A stretch of 64,000 nt of DNA from Halobacillus shinanisalinarum (lineage in GTDB: Bacteria > Bacillota > Bacilli > Bacillales > Halobacillaceae), in the NCBI RefSeq assembly GCF_022919835.1, contig NZ_CP095074.1:1-64000 (forward strand). The letters run 5' to 3'. Within the stretch, counting starts at the first letter, position 1, and each line of letters starts with the position of its first letter. The notes beneath the pieces are model-generated. The model had not been told where the DNA came from and ran no database searches. It saw only the letters and a list, made by a program, of their open reading frames with translations. The translations under genes were made by a program, and so were the position numbers. Shown in pieces: positions 7,404 through 16,759 of this stretch.

Positions 7404-10109
7404 ATGGCTAGCAATGCATTTAATGCTCGCAAACAATTTGACTTAAATGGCAAAACGTACAACTATTACGATCTAAAAGCCTTAGAAGATGCGGGACATG
7501 GCAAGATTTCCCGTCTGCCTTTCTCCATTCGTATTCTGCTTGAATCTCTGCTTCGTCAGCATGATGGACGTGTGATTCATGATGGTCACGTAGAGAGTCT
7601 AGCAAACTGGGGAACTAGTAAATCAAAAGGGGAAGATGTTCCATTTAAACCTTCCCGTGTAATTTTACAAGACTTCACTGGTGTTCCGGCAGTTGTCGAT
7701 CTTGCTTCACTTCGTAAAGCAATGGTTGATATGGGAGGAAGCCCTGATGAAATCAACCCAGAAGTACCCGTAGATCTAGTTATTGACCATTCTGTACAGG
7801 TTGATAAATATGGTACAGCTGACTCGTTGAATACAAATATGGAGCTTGAATTCGAACGAAATCAAGAACGCTATGAATTTCTACACTGGGCTCAAAAAGC
7901 GTTTAATAACTATCGTGCTGTTCCACCAGCAACGGGTATCGTTCACCAGGTAAACTTAGAATACATTGCAAATGTCGTTCATGCGAAAGAGAACGATGAA
8001 GGTACTGTTGATACTTACCCTGATACATTAGTTGGGACAGACTCCCATACGACAATGATTAATGGTCTTGGCGTGCTTGGATGGGGCGTTGGCGGCATCG
8101 AAGCGGAAGCTGGCATGTTGGGGCAACCTTCCTACTTTCCTGCACCTGAGGTTATTGGCGTGAAACTTAACGGAAGTTTCCCGCAAGGAACAACAGCTAC
8201 TGACTTAGCGTTAAAAGTTACACAAAAGCTAAGAGAACAAAACGTTGTTGGTAAATTTGTTGAATTCTTCGGACCTGGTTTGCAGGAAATGCCGCTTGCT
8301 GATCGTGCGACGATCTCAAACATGGCACCAGAGTATGGCGCTACGTGCGGTTTCTTCCCGGTTGACGGCGAATCTCTAGAATACATGCGTTTAACAGGAC
8401 GCAGTGAAGAGCAAATTGACCTTGTTGAAAAATATTGTAAAGAAAACAATCTTTGGTATGACCCATCTCTAGAAGATCCTGAATTCACATCATTGGTTGA
8501 AATTGAATTAAGTGACCTTGAGCCAAACTTATCTGGTCCTAAGCGTCCACAAGACTTAATTCCGCTTTCTCAAATGAAAGAGTCCTTTACTAAAGCAATT
8601 ACTGGACCAGCTGGAAACCACGGGTTTGGCTTAGACAAGTCAGAGTTTGACAAAGAAGCAGAAGTTGAATTTGCAAATGGCAAGAAAGCAGTTATGAAAA
8701 CAGGTGCTTTAGCCATTGCCGCCATCACTTCTTGTACCAACACTTCTAACCCGCACGTGATGCTAGGTGCAGGATTAGTTGCTAAAAAGGCAATTGAAAA
8801 AGGCCTTGATGTGCCTGAATATGTGAAGACATCACTGGCCCCAGGTTCCAAAGTTGTTACACGTTACCTTGAAGATGCGGGATTAATGACGTACTTGAAT
8901 CAATTAGGCTTTAACTTAGTAGGATACGGCTGTACAACTTGTATCGGGAACTCCGGTCCATTGCTTCCTGAGATTGAAAAGGCGATTGCTGATAATGATT
9001 TAACAGCATCTTCTGTTCTCTCTGGTAACCGTAACTTTGAAGGTCGTATTCACCCGCTTGTCAAAGCAAACTATTTAGCTTCTCCGCCACTAGTTGTTGC
9101 TTATGCACTAGCTGGAACGGTTGATATCGATCTCAAGAAGGAAGCGCTTGGTACTGATAAAGATGGTAAGCCAGTATACTTCGACGATATTTGGCCAACA
9201 CAAGAGGAAATCAAAGCTGAGATCTCTCGCGCGGTTACGCCTGAAATTTTCCGTAAAGAGTATGAGAATGTCTTCAATTCGAACGAAAAATGGAATGAGA
9301 TCGACACGACAGATGAGCCTTTATATGATTGGAACGACAATTCTACGTATATCCAGAACCCGCCGTTCTTTGAAGAATTATCTCGTGATCCAGAAACTGT
9401 TAAACCTCTAAATGGCATGCGCGTTGTTGGTAAGTTTGGTGATTCCGTAACAACTGACCACATTTCTCCAGCAGGTGCAATTCCTAAAGATATGCCGGCA
9501 GGGGAATACCTTCAGGAGAATAACGTGTCACCTCGTAACTTCAACTCTTACGGCTCACGCCGAGGGAATCATGAAGTAATGATGCGTGGTACGTTTGGTA
9601 ACATCCGTATCCGCAACGGATTAGCTCCAGAGACAGAAGGTGGCTTCACAACGTACTGGCCTACCGAGGAAGTGATGCCTATTTACACAGCAGCTATGAA
9701 ATACAAAGAGGACCAAACGCCTCTAGTTGTTATTGCTGGTAATGATTACGGCATGGGAAGCTCTCGTGACTGGGCAGCTAAAGGAACAGACCTTCTAGGA
9801 ATTAAAACGGTTATTGCTCAAAGCTTTGAGCGTATTCACCGTTCAAACCTTGTGATGATGGGTGTTCTTCCATTGCAGTTCAAAGAAGGAGATACGATTG
9901 AATCTCTAGGATTAACAGGGCGTGAAACGATTGATGTTCAAGTGGATGAATCTGTTAAGCCTCATGATCTTGTAAAAGTAACTGCAACAGACGAAGAGGG
10001 CAATAAGAAGGAATTCGATGTTGTTGCTCGTTTCGATAGTGAGGTAGAGGTGGATTACTATCGCCATGGTGGAATTCTTCAAATGGTGCTACGTAACAAA
10101 TTAAACTAA
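7404..10109 (+). CDS. citB: aconitate hydratase (AcnA/CitB type)
   Basis: TCA-cycle enzyme that isomerises citrate to isocitrate through a [4Fe-4S] cluster. The 901-residue length and domain order match the AcnA/IRP1 class. The cluster ligands are visible: Cys444 in SCTNTSNP, then Cys510 and Cys513 in [12 protein letters not shown]. The C-terminal swivel domain carries [15 protein letters not shown]. In Bacillus the apo form also binds RNA; the IRP1-like class makes that plausible here. The ATG follows GAGGAGG, and a strong terminator follows the gene. A cre-like site lies about 125 bp upstream. Confidence 0.97.
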   Translation: MASNAFNARKQFDLNGKTYNYYDLKALEDAGHGKISRLPFSIRILLESLLRQHDGRVIHDGHVESLANWGTSKSKGEDVPFKPSRVILQDFTGVPAVVDLASLRKAMVDMGGSPDEINPEVPVDLVIDHSVQVDKYGTADSLNTNMELEFERNQERYEFLHWAQKAFNNYRAVPPATGIVHQVNLEYIANVVHAKENDEGTVDTYPDTLVGTDSHTTMINGLGVLGWGVGGIEAEAGMLGQPSYFPAPEVIGVKLNGSFPQGTTATDLALKVTQKLREQNVVGKFVEFFGPGLQEMPLADRATISNMAPEYGATCGFFPVDGESLEYMRLTGRSEEQIDLVEKYCKENNLWYDPSLEDPEFTSLVEIELSDLEPNLSGPKRPQDLIPLSQMKESFTKAITGPAGNHGFGLDKSEFDKEAEVEFANGKKAVMKTGALAIAAITSCTNTSNPHVMLGAGLVAKKAIEKGLDVPEYVKTSLAPGSKVVTRYLEDAGLMTYLNQLGFNLVGYGCTTCIGNSGPLLPEIEKAIADNDLTASSVLSGNRNFEGRIHPLVKANYLASPPLVVAYALAGTVDIDLKKEALGTDKDGKPVYFDDIWPTQEEIKAEISRAVTPEIFRKEYENVFNSNEKWNEIDTTDEPLYDWNDNSTYIQNPPFFEELSRDPETVKPLNGMRVVGKFGDSVTTDHISPAGAIPKDMPAGEYLQENNVSPRNFNSYGSRRGNHEVMMRGTFGNIRIRNGLAPETEGGFTTYWPTEEVMPIYTAAMKYKEDQTPLVVIAGNDYGMGSSRDWAAKGTDLLGIKTVIAQSFERIHRSNLVMMGVLPLQFKEGDTIESLGLTGRETIDVQVDESVKPHDLVKVTATDEEGNKKEFDVVARFDSEVEVDYYRHGGILQMVLRNKLN

Positions 10110-10121
10110 ATTATTATCTTC

Positions 10122-10150
10122 AGGCCGCTCTTCATGAGCGGCCTTTTAAT
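10122..10150 (+). terminator. Rho-independent terminator after citB
   Basis: Perfect arms AGGCCGCTC / GAGCGGCCT followed by TTTT. Confidence 0.85.
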
Positions 10151-10382
10151 ATGTGTACAATCCTTTCCATATGACATTTTTTCAAACAATGGGTCTGACT
10201 GCTTTACAAGACATTGTAAACATCTATATTGTTATGTATAAAGGTAAAGTGGTTTATAGTTTGTACGCCTTATAAAGTTAAATTTTATAGCTAGTAAAGG
10301 CATGTCTGCTCTCTTAGATTGATATGTATAAAAAGGGGATCCTTTTATTGCTTTTTTGGACTTCTAAAAAGGGTGGTTGAGA
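10151..10382. other. Gap between citB and yneN
   Basis: AT-rich, no gene on either strand. B. subtilis carries small spore genes near citB, but no SspO/SspP-like peptide is encoded here. It probably contains the promoter of the next gene. Confidence 0.5.
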
Positions 10383-10984
10383 ATGATTAAACAAATCGGA
10401 GCAGGACTTTTTTTAATGGTGTTAATAGGTATTGTTGTGTTTAATGTTTTTAATGAGGATAGGGAAGGGTCTTCAGAGGGTGAGGTGGTCGAATATAACG
10501 TTACAGGCGATGCTTCACAGGAAGGGACAAGCATCACACCGCCCAACGCTCCGGATGGCCTTAAAGTAGGTGATAAAGCTCCTGATTTCACTTTAAAGAC
10601 CCTTGAAGGAGAGACTTTACGTTTATCCGATTTACGTGGACAGAAGGTGATGTTAAACTTTTGGGCAACATGGTGCCCCCATGTCGTGAAGAAATGCCTA
10701 GAATGGAAAAGTTTCAGCAAGAATACGGTGACGAAGTTCAAATTGTGGCTGTGAATGCAACAGGTTCTGAAAGCGGTATAAAAAAAGTGAGAAACTATAT
10801 AGAAGATGGTGGATATACTTTTCCAGTCGTATTAGACAAAGAGCTTAATGTAAACAACGATTATCAGGCGATTGCCCTTCCGACTACATACTTCATCGGG
10901 ACTGATGGTGTCATTCAACAGCCACGCAAGGTTGGACCGATGAGTTATGATTTTATGCTGGAAATGAAGAATGCGTTAAATTAG
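10383..10984 (+). pseudogene. yneN: YneN-like thioredoxin-fold protein, frameshifted in the CXXC motif
   Basis: Membrane-anchored TlpA/ResA-like thiol-disulfide protein. An N-terminal anchor (residues 2-22) is followed by VGDKAPDFTLKTLEGE and then NFWATWCP. At that point the frame is lost: the run of five C at 10676-10680 should be six to give WCPPCREEMPRMEKF, which continues perfectly in the +2 frame to 10984 through FPVVLD and LPTTYFIGTDG. So 1 bp is missing exactly in the catalytic motif. Both halves are otherwise well conserved, which favours a recent mutation or a sequence error. The ATG at 10383 follows GGGTGG; a TTG at 10377 is too close. It lies after citB as in B. subtilis. Confidence 0.85.
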
Positions 10985-11037
10985 GAATATTTTGTTTTGA
11001 ACATGGGAATCCTTTCATAACAAAAGGAGCGATTCTT

Positions 11038-11181
11038 ATGAGAAGAAAACAAAAGATAACTTATAGTGAGCGCGTTCAGGAGAATATCCGGTTAATTAAA
11101 GCTGACCAAAAGCTGCTTGACCAAATTGATGAACGGATTGAACAACGTCATCACAACCGTATAAAGCAGATCCCTTCATAA
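11038..11181 (+). CDS. FbpB-like small basic protein
   Basis: A 47-residue basic peptide starting MRRKQKITYSERVQENI and ending in a helical ADQKLLDQIDERIEQRH stretch. This resembles the Fur-regulated basic protein B family (short, R/K-rich, S/T-Y-x-E-x-V start). FbpB in B. subtilis assists an iron-sparing small RNA, but no clear Fur box is visible upstream here. AAAGGAG lies eight bases before the ATG. It occupies the slot where B. subtilis has sspN and tlp. Family assignment is from pattern only. Confidence 0.6.
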   Translation: MRRKQKITYSERVQENIRLIKADQKLLDQIDERIEQRHHNRIKQIPS

Positions 11182-11201
11182 AACAGGGGATCTGCTTTTT
11201 T
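11164..11201 (+). terminator. Terminator overlapping the end of the FbpB-like gene
   Basis: Eleven-base arms AAGCAGATCCC / GGGATCTGCTT followed by T's. The 5' arm contains the last codons of the small gene. Confidence 0.85.
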
Positions 11202-11282
11202 GCTTTTGTAATGGGCATGTTAATCTACATAAGAAATAGACTATGATAAAATTGAAAAGTGATGATGGAAGGAAGTGAAGCC

Positions 11283-13544
11283 GTGGATAAATCAATTAAA
11301 ACGTGGAGCAGCCTTGATCAAGAACCACAGATTACAGAAATTGAAGCATTGCGTTTGATGAATAATGAGGAAATTATGGATGGAGAAATAAAAGCACTCC
11401 TTTATATTGTCCTCGCCTATCATCGGATGAAGCGACATAAAAACAAGGATCCACTTGCCGATCAATTTATTGATGAAGCACGGGTGATCGATCCTGACAA
11501 TTCTTTAGTTCGTGACTTATATGAGTCGATCCAGCTCCTTAAAGCTTATACATTGTTAAAGGAAACACCATATGAACAATGGATCCTTCATGAAACCGAT
11601 CATGATTCCGCAAAAGGGAAAAAAGCGCAGGTCATGTATGATGAAGTGGAGGTTGTACAACAGCAATGGAATGAAGAGCTTGCAACTAAAAATATGGTTG
11701 ATGCGACAAGCCGCCGTCTCAAATTGTATCAAGAAGTCTATGAGCACTTATCATCTTTAAAAGAAATATTAGCAGAAGCACTCGATTCAATTGAACATCG
11801 GCGTATTCATATCCCGGTTAAACAAGTAAATGAGAAAACAAGAAAACTCACTGAATACCAAGATGAATTGTATAAACGTCTTCCACATTTTTTAACAATA
11901 TCAGTAAATGAGAATCCACTTGAGTCCTTTGACCAGATGGTGGGCTTATCCGATGTGAAGAAGTATATTAAGCATTATTATCAGTTTTTAAAATATCAAC
12001 AACATCGGCGTCATATCGGGTTCTCTATGGTGGATGACCCTGGCCTTCACATGATTATTACTGGAAACCCTGGTACAGGGAAAACAACGATCGCTAGATT
12101 CCTGGCGAACATTTATTATGAACTCGGGATCCTGGATACAAAAGAGGTGGTTGAAGTCAATCGTTCCCATCTTGTTGGTTCATATGTAGGGCAAAGTGAA
12201 GAAAATACAATGAATTATGTTCAGCAAGCTGTCGGTGGTGTTCTTTTTATTGACGAAGCCTATAGTTTGAAGCGAGAAGGCCAGACAGGAAATGATTATG
12301 GACAAGCTGTTATCGATACTCTCGTATCTGCCATGACCGGTAAGGAATATGGCGGTAAATTCGCCGTTATTTTAGCTGGTTATCCTGAAGAAATGCGGCA
12401 GTTTCTTTGGTCAAACCCAGGTCTTCGCAGCAGATTTCCAGAACAAAATCACATTGAACTGCCAGATTATCAGCTTAATGAGCTTCTGCAAATCGCTGAG
12501 GATGCGGCGCTTGAGAATGACTTTTTCTTTACTGAACAGGCGCTAAGATTGTTTGAATCCCTTATTGAGAAAGAACGCGTGGATGATTCATTTGGAAATG
12601 CACGAACTGTTCGCAACCTCGTATTGAAAACGATCTTTCAAAAGGGGGCTTCCGAACAGCTCGAAGATAAGCAACATTGGTTAGATCACATGAGAATAAA
12701 TGAGCAGGATTTAAACTTTGAAGAAACAAATGATCACGACTCCGTTTCACCTATAGATCGACTTCATTCCCTTATTGGATTGAACAGTGTGAAAGAAGAA
12801 GTTGAGAAACTCTCTTCCTTTGTTCAGGCCCAACAGAAGAGGAAAAAGCTAGGGTATCCAGTCGTACCGATTCAGCTTCATTCGGTATTCTCCGGGAACC
12901 CTGGTACGGGTAAGACCACTGTGGCCGACATTTATGCACAGATTCTAAAGAAATGTGGTCTTTTGAAACGTGGACATATGGTGGTAGCCTCAAGAAGTGA
13001 TCTCGTTGCGGGATACGTTGGCCAAACAGCAATGAAAACGAAACGTAAAGTACGTGAAGCTCTCGGCGGTGTATTGTTTATCGATGAAGCCTATGCTTTA
13101 TATAATGGTGGACGTGATGACTTTGGGAAAGAAGCGATCGAAACCCTCGTTGATGAGATGACACGTCATAATGAAAACTTGGTCGTCATCTTGGCTGGGT
13201 ATAAGCAGGAAATCAGACAATTGATCGCCAGCAACCCTGGATTATCTTCTCGATTTAAAAAGTATTTAACTTTTCCTGACTATGATGAACACGAGCTCTT
13301 GGACATGCTTGTTTACCAAACAGGCCAATATGGCTATCAACTTGGAGACAATGTTGAACAGCTTCTATTAGATTTATTTCAATCGCATGAAATAGAGGGA
13401 AATGGGAGGTTCATCAATAATTTAGTTAATGAAGCAATCCAATATCAAGCGATTCGTCTAATAGATAAGGAAGAAGATGACTGGCATACCATCACGCATA
13501 ATGACATTACAAATGCTTGGCACATTGTTCGGAGGGAGGCTTAA
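11283..13544 (+). CDS. SpoVK-like double AAA+ ATPase (CbxX/CfqX family)
   Basis: Protein of 753 residues with two AAA+ modules. Walker A GNPGTGKTT occurs at about 261-269 and 538-546, each followed by VLFIDEAY as Walker B. The roughly 220 N-terminal residues are helical and probably a substrate or partner domain. The CbxX/CfqX family includes the shorter, single-module stage V sporulation protein K. The GTG at 11283 follows AAGGAAG with good spacing; an upstream in-frame start lacks this. It abuts yneP (2 bp after its stop) with the ribosome site of yneP inside its end, so the two are co-transcribed. The target is unknown; a sporulation role is inferred. Confidence 0.85.
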   Translation: MDKSIKTWSSLDQEPQITEIEALRLMNNEEIMDGEIKALLYIVLAYHRMKRHKNKDPLADQFIDEARVIDPDNSLVRDLYESIQLLKAYTLLKETPYEQWILHETDHDSAKGKKAQVMYDEVEVVQQQWNEELATKNMVDATSRRLKLYQEVYEHLSSLKEILAEALDSIEHRRIHIPVKQVNEKTRKLTEYQDELYKRLPHFLTISVNENPLESFDQMVGLSDVKKYIKHYYQFLKYQQHRRHIGFSMVDDPGLHMIITGNPGTGKTTIARFLANIYYELGILDTKEVVEVNRSHLVGSYVGQSEENTMNYVQQAVGGVLFIDEAYSLKREGQTGNDYGQAVIDTLVSAMTGKEYGGKFAVILAGYPEEMRQFLWSNPGLRSRFPEQNHIELPDYQLNELLQIAEDAALENDFFFTEQALRLFESLIEKERVDDSFGNARTVRNLVLKTIFQKGASEQLEDKQHWLDHMRINEQDLNFEETNDHDSVSPIDRLHSLIGLNSVKEEVEKLSSFVQAQQKRKKLGYPVVPIQLHSVFSGNPGTGKTTVADIYAQILKKCGLLKRGHMVVASRSDLVAGYVGQTAMKTKRKVREALGGVLFIDEAYALYNGGRDDFGKEAIETLVDEMTRHNENLVVILAGYKQEIRQLIASNPGLSSRFKKYLTFPDYDEHELLDMLVYQTGQYGYQLGDNVEQLLLDLFQSHEIEGNGRFINNLVNEAIQYQAIRLIDKEEDDWHTITHNDITNAWHIVRREA

Positions 13545-13546
13545 GA

Positions 13547-13972
13547 ATGAAAATAAACGAAACCCCAATTAACGTTCGCTACCAGGAAACAGACATGATG
13601 GGGGTAGTCTACCACGCCAATTATTTAGTTTGGTTTGAAATCGGTCGGACAGCCTTTATTGAGGATCTGGGTTATAAATATCACGAAATTGAGCAGCAAG
13701 GAGTTTATTCTCCAGTCGTAGATGTAACGATCAACTATAAAAACCCTGTTCGCTACGGGGATGATGTCCATGTCGTTACATGGATCGACGATTATGATGG
13801 TCTGAGAATTACGTACGGCTATGAAGTAAGGTATGAGGAGGGGGAAGTAGCTGTTAAAGGTACGACGAAGCATGTCATCGTTAAACAGGACAGCTTTCGG
13901 CCGGTATCCATTCGCAGAAGTTTCCCTGACTGGCATGAAGCCTATGTGCAGGCAATGGAGTCTTCAAAATAA
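13547..13972 (+). CDS. yneP: YneP, 4HBT-family acyl-CoA thioesterase
   Basis: Hotdog-fold thioesterase of the YbgC/4-hydroxybenzoyl-CoA type, 141 residues. The signature RYQETDMMGVVYHANYLVWFEIGRTAF carries the catalytic Asp (YQETD) and the Tyr-His-Ala-Asn motif. It likely hydrolyses short acyl-CoA thioesters; the substrate is not fixed by sequence. GGAGGGAGG precedes the ATG at 13547. It is 2 bp after the AAA+ gene and directly followed by yneQ, as yneP-yneQ are in B. subtilis. Confidence 0.9.
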   Translation: MKINETPINVRYQETDMMGVVYHANYLVWFEIGRTAFIEDLGYKYHEIEQQGVYSPVVDVTINYKNPVRYGDDVHVVTWIDDYDGLRITYGYEVRYEEGEVAVKGTTKHVIVKQDSFRPVSIRRSFPDWHEAYVQAMESSK

Positions 13973-14278
13973 ATGGCTTTTGGTGTGAAAAGACAGGAGC
14001 TGCAAAAGTGGAAGAGCCAAGTTCTAAACGGGGAAATTGCTTTTCTGACACATTATTGGCTTGACGATAGATTTCCCGGCTGTGATACAGTAACCAAGGT
14101 AGGATGTACGAATCTAGATAAGCTGGCTGCCTGGGGGGAACGATACAATCTACAGAAAGCGTGGATTCACAACGATCCTAACTTTCCGCATTTTGATCTT
14201 TTTGGTGAGAGGCAATATGATATTTTACAAAAAGAAGAACAATGGGAACAAATTAAGCGATTTTCCTTAGCAAAATAA
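13973..14278 (+). CDS. yneQ: YneQ, conserved small protein
   Basis: Protein of 101 residues, soluble, with many aromatic residues: LTHYWLDDRFPGCDTVTKVGC and WIHNDPNFPHFDLFGERQ. These blocks match my recollection of the YneQ family. The ATG abuts the yneP stop, with no strong ribosome site, so translation is probably coupled to yneP. Function unknown. Confidence 0.75.
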   Translation: MAFGVKRQELQKWKSQVLNGEIAFLTHYWLDDRFPGCDTVTKVGCTNLDKLAAWGERYNLQKAWIHNDPNFPHFDLFGERQYDILQKEEQWEQIKRFSLAK

Positions 14279-14307
14279 GACACCCTCTTATGATGGTGTC
14301 TTATTTT
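14277..14307. terminator. Terminator between yneQ and yneR
   Basis: Arms AAGACACC / GGTGTCTT between convergent genes, then ATTTT on the plus strand. Confidence 0.7.
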
Positions 14308-14594
14308 CATTCATATTCAAATTCCGGTTCATCCCATTTTTCACTGAGCAGTACTTTTAATGAATGGTTATCAAAGTACCATTCATCGGTTTCTTCAACG
14401 AAATATTCGACTTGATTGACTTTCGTCGAGGCGATAGGTTCTTGTTTTACGTCTTCGCGAATAGCCAGAGAGAACCCTGGTTGCAATCCCCCAACTCCTC
14501 CATAGCGTACATAAAAGCGGATGGATGTCTCTCCCTCTATATCTAGTTCATTCTCATACCACTTAGCTGCTTCTTCTGTTACATGTAAATTCAT
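14307..14594 (-). CDS. yneR: YneR, HesB/IscA-like protein
   Basis: Protein of 95 residues related to the HesB/IscA fold but with the short, acidic YneR form: MNLHVTEEAAKWYENEL at the start, FYVRYGGVGGLQPGFSLAI in the middle and a C-terminal EKWDEPEFEYE. The three cluster-binding cysteines of true IscA are absent, so Fe-S carrier activity should not be assumed. The ATG at 14594 lies downstream of AGGAGATG; 17 further in-frame codons upstream have no ribosome site. Confidence 0.85.
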   Translation of the reverse strand: MNLHVTEEAAKWYENELDIEGETSIRFYVRYGGVGGLQPGFSLAIREDVKQEPIASTKVNQVEYFVEETDEWYFDNHSLKVLLSEKWDEPEFEYE

Positions 14595-14683
14595 GGACTC
14601 ATCTCCTAAATATACATCGTGTAATTGTTGTCTATCCCTAACCAAATCATCTTAAACATCAATGAAAGAAAATATCCCGTCCT

Positions 14684-14929
14684 TTAGCGGTCTGGAACAT
14701 CTTTATGGTGATCGTTCTTTAAGGGAACGGGATCAAAACCACCCTTATGAAAAGGATGACACTTACACACACGTATTATTGTTAAATAGGTTCCTTTTAA
14801 AAAGCCAAATCGCCTTAATGATTCGATCCCATATTCGGAACAAGTCGGCTGGAAGCGGCAGCTCGGCGGGGTCATAGGGCTTATGAACTTACGATAAAAC
14901 GTAATCAGACCAATCAGGAGTTGCTTCAT
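14684..14929 (-). CDS. yidD: YidD membrane protein insertion efficiency factor
   Basis: Protein of 81 residues with the invariant YidD layout: a start [26 protein letters not shown], then [10 protein letters not shown], and [12 protein letters not shown] near the end. It is membrane-associated and thought to help YidC/SpoIIIJ insert proteins. The start lies 9 bp after the folE2 stop and has AAGGTGG upstream, so it is the second gene of a folE2-yidD pair. In many genomes yidD is near rnpA-yidC, so this location is unusual. Confidence 0.93.
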   Translation of the reverse strand: MKQLLIGLITFYRKFISPMTPPSCRFQPTCSEYGIESLRRFGFLKGTYLTIIRVCKCHPFHKGGFDPVPLKNDHHKDVPDR

Positions 14930-14938
14930 AAAACCACC

Positions 14939-15877
14939 TTATTCAGCAGAATCTTCCCGCTTTTTATCATAACTTAAGGTTGCCACCGCATCATGTAAAT
15001 GAATGGACTCCTCATTACGACAGCTTACTTCAAATGCTTCAACAAAATCATATTCGTATAAATCAGCAGCAACTAAGCGTACGATGTCCTCGACGAAGCG
15101 GGGGTTTTCATAAGCTTGTTCTGTTACCATTTTCTCATCTGGACGTTTTAATACAGGGTGAATCCGGGCACTTGCATTACTTTCAGCAGCATCAAGCAAT
15201 ACGGCTTTCCAGTCAACTTGCTGTTCATCAAAGTCTTCTGTTAATTTCACGCTCATCGTAACATTTCCTCGTTGATTATGAGCACTGTATTCGCTGATTT
15301 CCTTAGAGCAAGGGCACAGTGTCGTAATTTTGCCCGTCAGTTCAACGGTAATATCATAACCTGTTGCTTGATCATAAAGCACTTTAATCGTAGCATCCGC
15401 ATGGTTCATGCCGGTTAGATCAGAAAAAGGGCCTTTTCTTTCAAAGAACCAGGGGAAAGATACTTCAACTTCAGAATCTCCCTGTTTTAATCGACCTGCA
15501 AGTTCTTTTGTAAACTTCTTCAGAGTTTCTATATCAATCGCAAAGCCTTCATTGTGGTATTTATCGAGCTGTTCAGTAAATCGGCTCATGTTTGTTCCTT
15601 TACTTCCTTGAGCAATTGACGATCCAAAAGAGAACGTTCCGATCGTCGTTTGAATTTGTGGGGCGAGCTGGCTGGGGATTTGAATCGGGTGTTTTACATT
15701 TGAGATCCCAACCATATCGATATTGAATAAGAAATCTTCTCTGAAATTTTGTAAGTCGGCCATTTTATCTTTTTCTTCTGGTTTCGTACGAGGACCTGGG
15801 TCTACTGATCCGAATAGTTTATGTCGTTCCTTCTTAGAAGGGAGTTGTTTGTTTTTGTTTAATTCGGTTTTGTTCAT
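14939..15877 (-). CDS. folE2: GTP cyclohydrolase IB (FolE2)
   Basis: Enzyme of 312 residues that converts GTP to 7,8-dihydroneopterin triphosphate, the first step of folate and queuosine synthesis. Type IB enzymes do not depend strictly on zinc. The catalytic cysteine lies in TTLCPCSKEISEYSAHNQRG, and NIDMVGISNVKHPI marks the N-terminal half. The first 40 or so residues are charged and probably flexible. AAAAGGAG lies before the ATG. In B. subtilis folE2 is Zur-controlled; I saw no clear Zur box, only a sigma-A type promoter. Confidence 0.95.
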   Translation of the reverse strand: MNKTELNKNKQLPSKKERHKLFGSVDPGPRTKPEEKDKMADLQNFREDFLFNIDMVGISNVKHPIQIPSQLAPQIQTTIGTFSFGSSIAQGSKGTNMSRFTEQLDKYHNEGFAIDIETLKKFTKELAGRLKQGDSEVEVSFPWFFERKGPFSDLTGMNHADATIKVLYDQATGYDITVELTGKITTLCPCSKEISEYSAHNQRGNVTMSVKLTEDFDEQQVDWKAVLLDAAESNASARIHPVLKRPDEKMVTEQAYENPRFVEDIVRLVAADLYEYDFVEAFEVSCRNEESIHLHDAVATLSYDKKREDSAE

Positions 15878-15913
15878 AGCTATGACTCCTTTTTATCCTT
15901 CTTTATACGACAA

Positions 15914-15943
15914 AGTATACAATATGTGACATTAATTATACAA
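15914..15943 (-). promoter_or_regulatory. Putative sigma-A promoter of folE2
   Basis: Read on the minus strand: TTGTAT (15938-15943), 18 bp spacer, TATACT (15914-15919), about 35 bp before the folE2 start. Confidence 0.5.
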
Positions 15944-16014
15944 TTTAATGCTTTGCGTGTCTCTTTTATCCAAAAAAGAAAAGCCTACAACATGTATCAT
16001 GTCATAGACTGTGC

Positions 16015-16595
16015 CTACATCCATGTAATTCTAGGTTCTGTTTTGTTGATGATTCGTTTAATATTTGCTAGGTGACGGTAGATTACAAACATAGTTAAAA
16101 GCATGATGAGAATAGACAGGCCATAGTCTTGAAATAGAATGGAAACAACTACAGCGACAATCCCCGTGACCATAGAAGATAACGATACATATTTGCTGAT
16201 ATAAAGAACCAGGAAGAAGGTAGCGAGAATAATGACAAAAATAATAGGGTTGATTCCTAGAACGACCCGCCAGACGTTGCTACAGCTTTTCCACCTTTGA
16301 ATCCGGCAAACACCGGATACATGTGCCCCAAAACAGCAAATATTCCAACTACAAGAGTGATGACGTCTGCTCCCATAAAGAAGGGGAGAGCCGTTGCAAT
16401 CGTTCCTTTTAATATATCAGCGCTGGTAACAAGCAATCCTGCTTTAACCCCTAATACACGAAAGGTGTTTGTTCCTCCAAGATTTCCGCTTCCATGTTCA
16501 CGAATATCAATACCATAGCCTACTTTACCAACAATTAGACCTGAGGGAATTGCTCCAAGTAAGTAAGCAATGAGGATGTAAATGGCGTAATCCAT
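16015..16595 (-). pseudogene. plsY: PlsY glycerol-3-phosphate acyltransferase, one-base frameshift
   Basis: Polytopic membrane enzyme that acylates glycerol-3-phosphate from acyl-phosphate, the first membrane step of phospholipid synthesis. The N-terminal part carries [24 protein letters not shown] and [21 protein letters not shown]. At 16266-16268 the minus-strand run GGG should be GGGG: adding one G restores [10 protein letters not shown] and an intact C-terminal half to the stop at 16015. The restored length of 193 residues equals B. subtilis PlsY. The ATG at 16595 is nine bases from AAGGAG. PlsX/PlsY are essential in Bacillus, so a sequence error is the best explanation unless a second copy exists. 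Confidence 0.88.
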
Positions 16596-16759
16596 AGTGT
16601 ACAACTCCTTAAGTCCTTCTTATCGAAGTGGTTCTTATAATAAGTTTATCATTATATCTGACAATAAAGAACAACAAAATAACCAAGCCTCACGCATGTT
16701 TTGATTTTATTGTTCGACAATTTCCTTTATGATAAGGCGAGAAAGGATAGTTGAATAAA

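Noticed and set aside
14307..14594. YneR as an IscA-type Fe-S carrier
   Set aside because: The three conserved cysteines of IscA/SufA are missing.
15878..15960. Zur box before folE2
   Set aside because: No palindrome similar to the Zur consensus could be seen; only a sigma-A type promoter.
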